From Aptenodytes patagonicus (Eukaryota > Chordata > Aves > Sphenisciformes > Spheniscidae): a stretch of 64,000 nt of DNA. The notes beneath the pieces are model-generated. The model saw nothing but the letters and a program-made list of their open reading frames with translations, had not been told where the DNA came from and searched no databases. Positions 60,501-64,000 of the stretch are shown piece after piece. Location of the stretch: contig NW_027472016.1 of assembly GCF_965638725.1 (NCBI RefSeq), positions 434,001 through 498,000 of the forward strand, read 5' to 3'. The position numbers were made by a program, and so were the translations under genes. Within the stretch, counting starts at the first letter, position 1; every line of letters starts with the position of its first letter.

Positions 60501-63434
60501 AATCGGCAAGGCATTTTTTCCTTGCAAACTACAAATACCTCTTACACCAATATAGGTACGAGCCTAACTGCAGTGATAGAATGCTTTGTTGTAAGTTTCT
60601 GAAATTCTTGCTGCACAGGGTAGAAACTCCTGATCTGGCTCAGGTCAAGCTCGGTTGAGCACTGGACACACCGGAGCTTGGGCAGCACAGTGTCTGTTAG
60701 GAAGCAGGTTAAATTATGCAGAGGAGAACCCCACAACTACTCTGAGGTGGGTTCTTGGTACCAAGGTACTTCTGTGACTTTTTTACTGCACTGCAGTGTA
60801 AACACAGCCTGTGATTTCCAAAAACTAAAGATCAATCTTGAAAACGCAACTCCTTGGACAGTAATAATATTTTGTCAATTAAACACACACCTCTCACCAA
60901 TGGATTTGGTTTTTTTCTTTAAACCTTTGCTGCTTCTGCAGTAGCCAATAGTACAGAGGGCTAAGGATATGGCTACAAAAAAGTGGCTTCTGTTTTGTGA
61001 GCTCTAAATAAACTTGCAATTCACAGTCTTTAAGATTGGGAAAGCTTAAAAAAAGCTCAGAAACAAAAGAAATACAACATTTCAATAAGAGGCCGTTGGT
61101 TTTAACCGTTCCCAGGAGGAGGACCTGCTGACAGTATCATGGCAGAGTTTCTATAGAAGTTATTGACCTGTTTATTCCCCACTTCAAAAACAGTAGGCAC
61201 GAAAAGCAAAAATAAATGAAGTGGCTAGTGACCTTCAACAGGTATTTGTAATGGCAATGCCCTCACCTGAGTAACAGACTAATCCAGCCCTCTCTCAACT
61301 CCTCACGCCCCCCCCGGCCAAACCAAACCGTCAAAACCCCAAACCCTAAAACAAGGAATTGAAACAATTTGAATGGTGACTGGAAAATCCCTTTGCCACC
61401 AGGGACTGGTAGTTCTTCTTGGCTGCAGCACAGATGCTTAGAAACCTCCAAGCTGATGGCTAGTCTGGGGAAATCTTGACTTGTGGCACCCAAGCCACCA
61501 TAGTTTATGCTTCTATAAGCAAGAGTGTAATTATAACTGTATACACTGTTCTTCCTTCCAGACTTTGGCAATCAACATCATTAACTTCTCCGCCCCACTG
61601 CACCTGCGGTAATTAGTCACCAGTATTTTAATAGTACCTCTGCCAGCTGAAACAATGCTGATGTTCCACACTGTTCTGTTAAATCAGAAGGACCTGAATG
61701 GGATGTACTTGAAGAAATCTAGAGAAAAAACAGAGGGGGAGAAAAAAGAAAAACATTCTTTTACCAGCACAATTCTTTTATGTTTACCACACAGCTGTTG
61801 AAGGGATTCTTTCCTCCCTCTTCCCAAAATTCATTCAGAACATTATATAGTGAAAAAGAAGGACAGACCTGTGCATGCTGTTGTAAATAAAACCCTGCTC
61901 CACCATTGCTCCGGTGGATAATACCACTGGACACTAAAAGCTATTTCCAGATTTGGGGATCTTCTTGTCAGGACTCTCTTTGTGGAGCAGGATGAACTGA
62001 AGCACATGCTCTCTCACACATCAACAGACTCCAGCGGCTTAGCACCAATCTACACCAGCGTGCAGTCCAGCTGGTGGTGTTTTTGAAAGCTTAGTTGGAC
62101 ATCTGATTGCAGCATCATTCCATTGTCAGAGCTTAAGCAGGCTACTCCCGTCAGGCTACAGCACGGCCTGTTGGTGTCCTCTAGGACTCATATAAAAGAG
62201 ATGCTATGAAACCAAAGTGAAGTAGGAGCCCTCAAGCCTTTGGTAACCTTGAGTGCTCCTCAGAGTACGGGAGGCTGTCTGGCAAGCAGGTAGCTGATTA
62301 TTCTGCAGAATCTTTTTCCTGTATCAGGTCGTGGTCCTTTTGAGTACTTTAGAGTGTTTTGTATCAGTTTTGAGCTAGGTGCAAAGAAATGATCTTTTCC
62401 TCAACAAATTAAAAGCATCAGGCTCAGGACTGGCCATTAGTATGGAGAAGAAAATGTTCTGTTTTTAAGGACATATCCCATAATCTCTGGCCAGGCTTGC
62501 AGGTTTCTTATCCTTGCTTCCTTAGAAAGAGGTGGAGTTCTAGGGACTGGGGAACTCAAGTGTTTACAACCTTTTAGCTCCCCCTATCCCCCCAAACTCA
62601 GTTTTCGTTGCTCTCAACCAACACAGGCCTACAACATCGATTTTGCAGAAATCTACCCATCATTGCCGTAAAGGAAAGAAACAAAAAAGGTTAACAATGC
62701 TATCTCTATGTCTCCTGCAAGCTACAGCTTTTCACAGCATCTCCCAAGCTCTGACCATTACAGCTCAAGTCTCCAAACGCCGCTTACAGCCAAGCCCTGT
62801 TAGCCCTCTGTGGCAGAAGTGGCCTCCTTGTCTTGTGGAGGTGACGCGCGCACCCCACCACTGCCTCCCTTCACTCTCATGCCTCTGCACCGAAGGCTAA
62901 AGACAAAGCATGCATTCAGGCACAGCAAGAGACTCAGCAGAGCGGATCAGCAACAGCCTCCAGGCTTCAGACTGCAGAGCGGCTGCTCCAACCATTTTTA
63001 GAAACTCAGAAATTCTCAGCATTTTATAAAAAAAAATTTAACCCACTTCTGCATTTTATTTTGTCACCATCTGTGAAATGTCAAAAAGGAAGACATAGGG
63101 AAGGGGAAAAAAAAAAAGAAGATGATGTTAGTCAATCCACACAGCAGAGAGACAAAGGAGGAGCAGAGCAGTGCGGTGTGCTGAAGCGGACAGGCTCCCA
63201 CGCGCCAGACGCCTGCCGCGCCAGCAGCATGGAGACAGCAGTCCAGTCCCCACCGGTGCACAGCATCTGCGGTTTGCAGTTACAGTGGCATGGCACAGGT
63301 GTCTGCCAAATAACATATATATACATATTTGTATATTTAAGACTCACAGAGAATTTCTAGGACTGTTGGGAAACCTGGCCTAGTATTCCTGATTACTGCT
63401 GACAGCTGCCAATTTCAGAACTTAATACACAACT
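54591..63434. other. Long gene-poor stretch, possibly minus-strand 3'UTR or intronic DNA
   Basis: No exon, RNA gene or known repeat recognised in 8.8 kb. Open frames are short, mostly under 125 codons, and carry no family motif. Reverse-strand AATAAA hexamers occur near 54592, 55986, 56879 and 63055. A long 3'UTR or a terminal intron of a minus-strand gene whose coding part lies to the right is possible, but nothing here proves it. Confidence 0.3.
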
Positions 63435-63670
63435 TCATAGAATCATAGAATAGTTTGGGTTGGAAGGGACCTCTAAAGGCCATCTAGTCCAGCCCCCCTG
63501 CCGTGGGCAGGGACATCTTCAACTAGATCAGGTTGCTCAGAGCCCCGTCCAACCTGACCTGGAATGTTTCCAGGGATGGGGCATCCACCACCTCTCTGGG
63601 AAACCTGTGCCAGTGTTTCACCACCCTCAGCGTAAAAAATTTCTTCCTTATATCTAGTCTATATCTACCC
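63435..63670 (-). mobile_element. CR1 LINE 3' end, minus strand
   Basis: TCATAGAATCATAGAATAG followed by GGTTGGAAGGGACCTCTAAA and AACTAGATCAGGTTGCTCAG, the reversed 3' end of a CR1 of another subfamily than the copy at 49614. Confidence 0.93.
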
Positions 63671-64000
63671 ACATAACTCCAACTTTCACTGCCAACTCTT
63701 CATACAGATTCCTGATGACCTCAGAGTCTTCTTTTCTCTTCTTATTCTTGGTCCCCGATTCAGCAATGCACCCTCCAGTCCTCTATAACCAAAGCGTTCC
63801 TTTTTGAATCCTGCTATCCAGCTCCTCATTAAGGACAATGCCATTGTCTCTTGCAGGCATATCTTGCCTCCTGATGCACAGTGTGAGGAAAGTGTCGTTT
63901 CCTCACATTCCAAAACTAGTTTTGAAGAGAGAATGGGCACACCTAACAAAACACAAGCGAGATCCATGGAGTACTAATAGAAAGAGAGGAAGGCAACATT
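63671..64000. other. Window end, nothing recognised
   Basis: No coding exon or repeat recognised in the last 330 bp. Confidence 0.35.

Overview
This window looks like nuclear DNA from a bird, probably a non-galliform neoavian. The evidence is CR1 LINE fragments (several with the terminal ATTCTATG-type repeat), ERVL-type LTRs of a kind common in Neoaves, an intact olfactory receptor of the bird-expanded family 14 (gamma-c) type, and intron-containing genes with GT-AG splice sites. No species can be named from sequence alone.

The left 40.5 kb is a head-to-tail macrosatellite. Four complete units (1-9388, 9389-19008, 19009-28620, 28621-38236) and one truncated unit (38237 to about 40535) are nearly identical. 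Each complete unit holds a 12-exon gene for a USP42-like ubiquitin-specific protease. I assembled the exons by hand from splice sites and the family alignment. All phases close, giving 697 aa in unit 1 and 771 aa in units 2-4. The Cys and His boxes, the Asn-Asp after the His box, and two zinc-binding CxxC pairs are all present, so all four copies could be active deubiquitinases. The last exon encodes a tail unlike mammalian USP42, built from 74-residue Arg/Ser-rich repeats: three in unit 1, four in the others. Each unit also carries an antisense LTR fragment, an intronic CR1 3' end and a second CR1 fragment downstream. The fifth unit keeps only coding exon 1. It breaks into the continuation of the CR1 that is cut off at the 3' end of every full unit, so the duplication boundary lies inside that CR1. 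The array may continue left of the window.

From 40.5 to 50.2 kb the DNA is repeat-rich. It holds four LTRs or LTR fragments, several CR1 pieces on the minus strand, a G-rich TTAGGGG-like repeat, a 1.7 kb minisatellite whose monomers contain a CCCAGT/ACTGGG hairpin, and the olfactory receptor gene (minus strand). From 50.24 to 52.5 kb lies an unprocessed, decayed fragment of RBBP6 with introns, a frameshift and stop codons. From 52.5 kb to the end I find no convincing coding exon, only simple repeats, a possible solo LTR near 53.5-53.85 kb, reverse-strand poly(A)-signal hexamers and a CR1 at 63.4 kb.

The main result is the tandem, intron-containing deubiquitinase macrosatellite with a fast-changing repeat tail. 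It resembles, but is not homologous in organisation to, the mammalian USP17/RS447 megasatellite.
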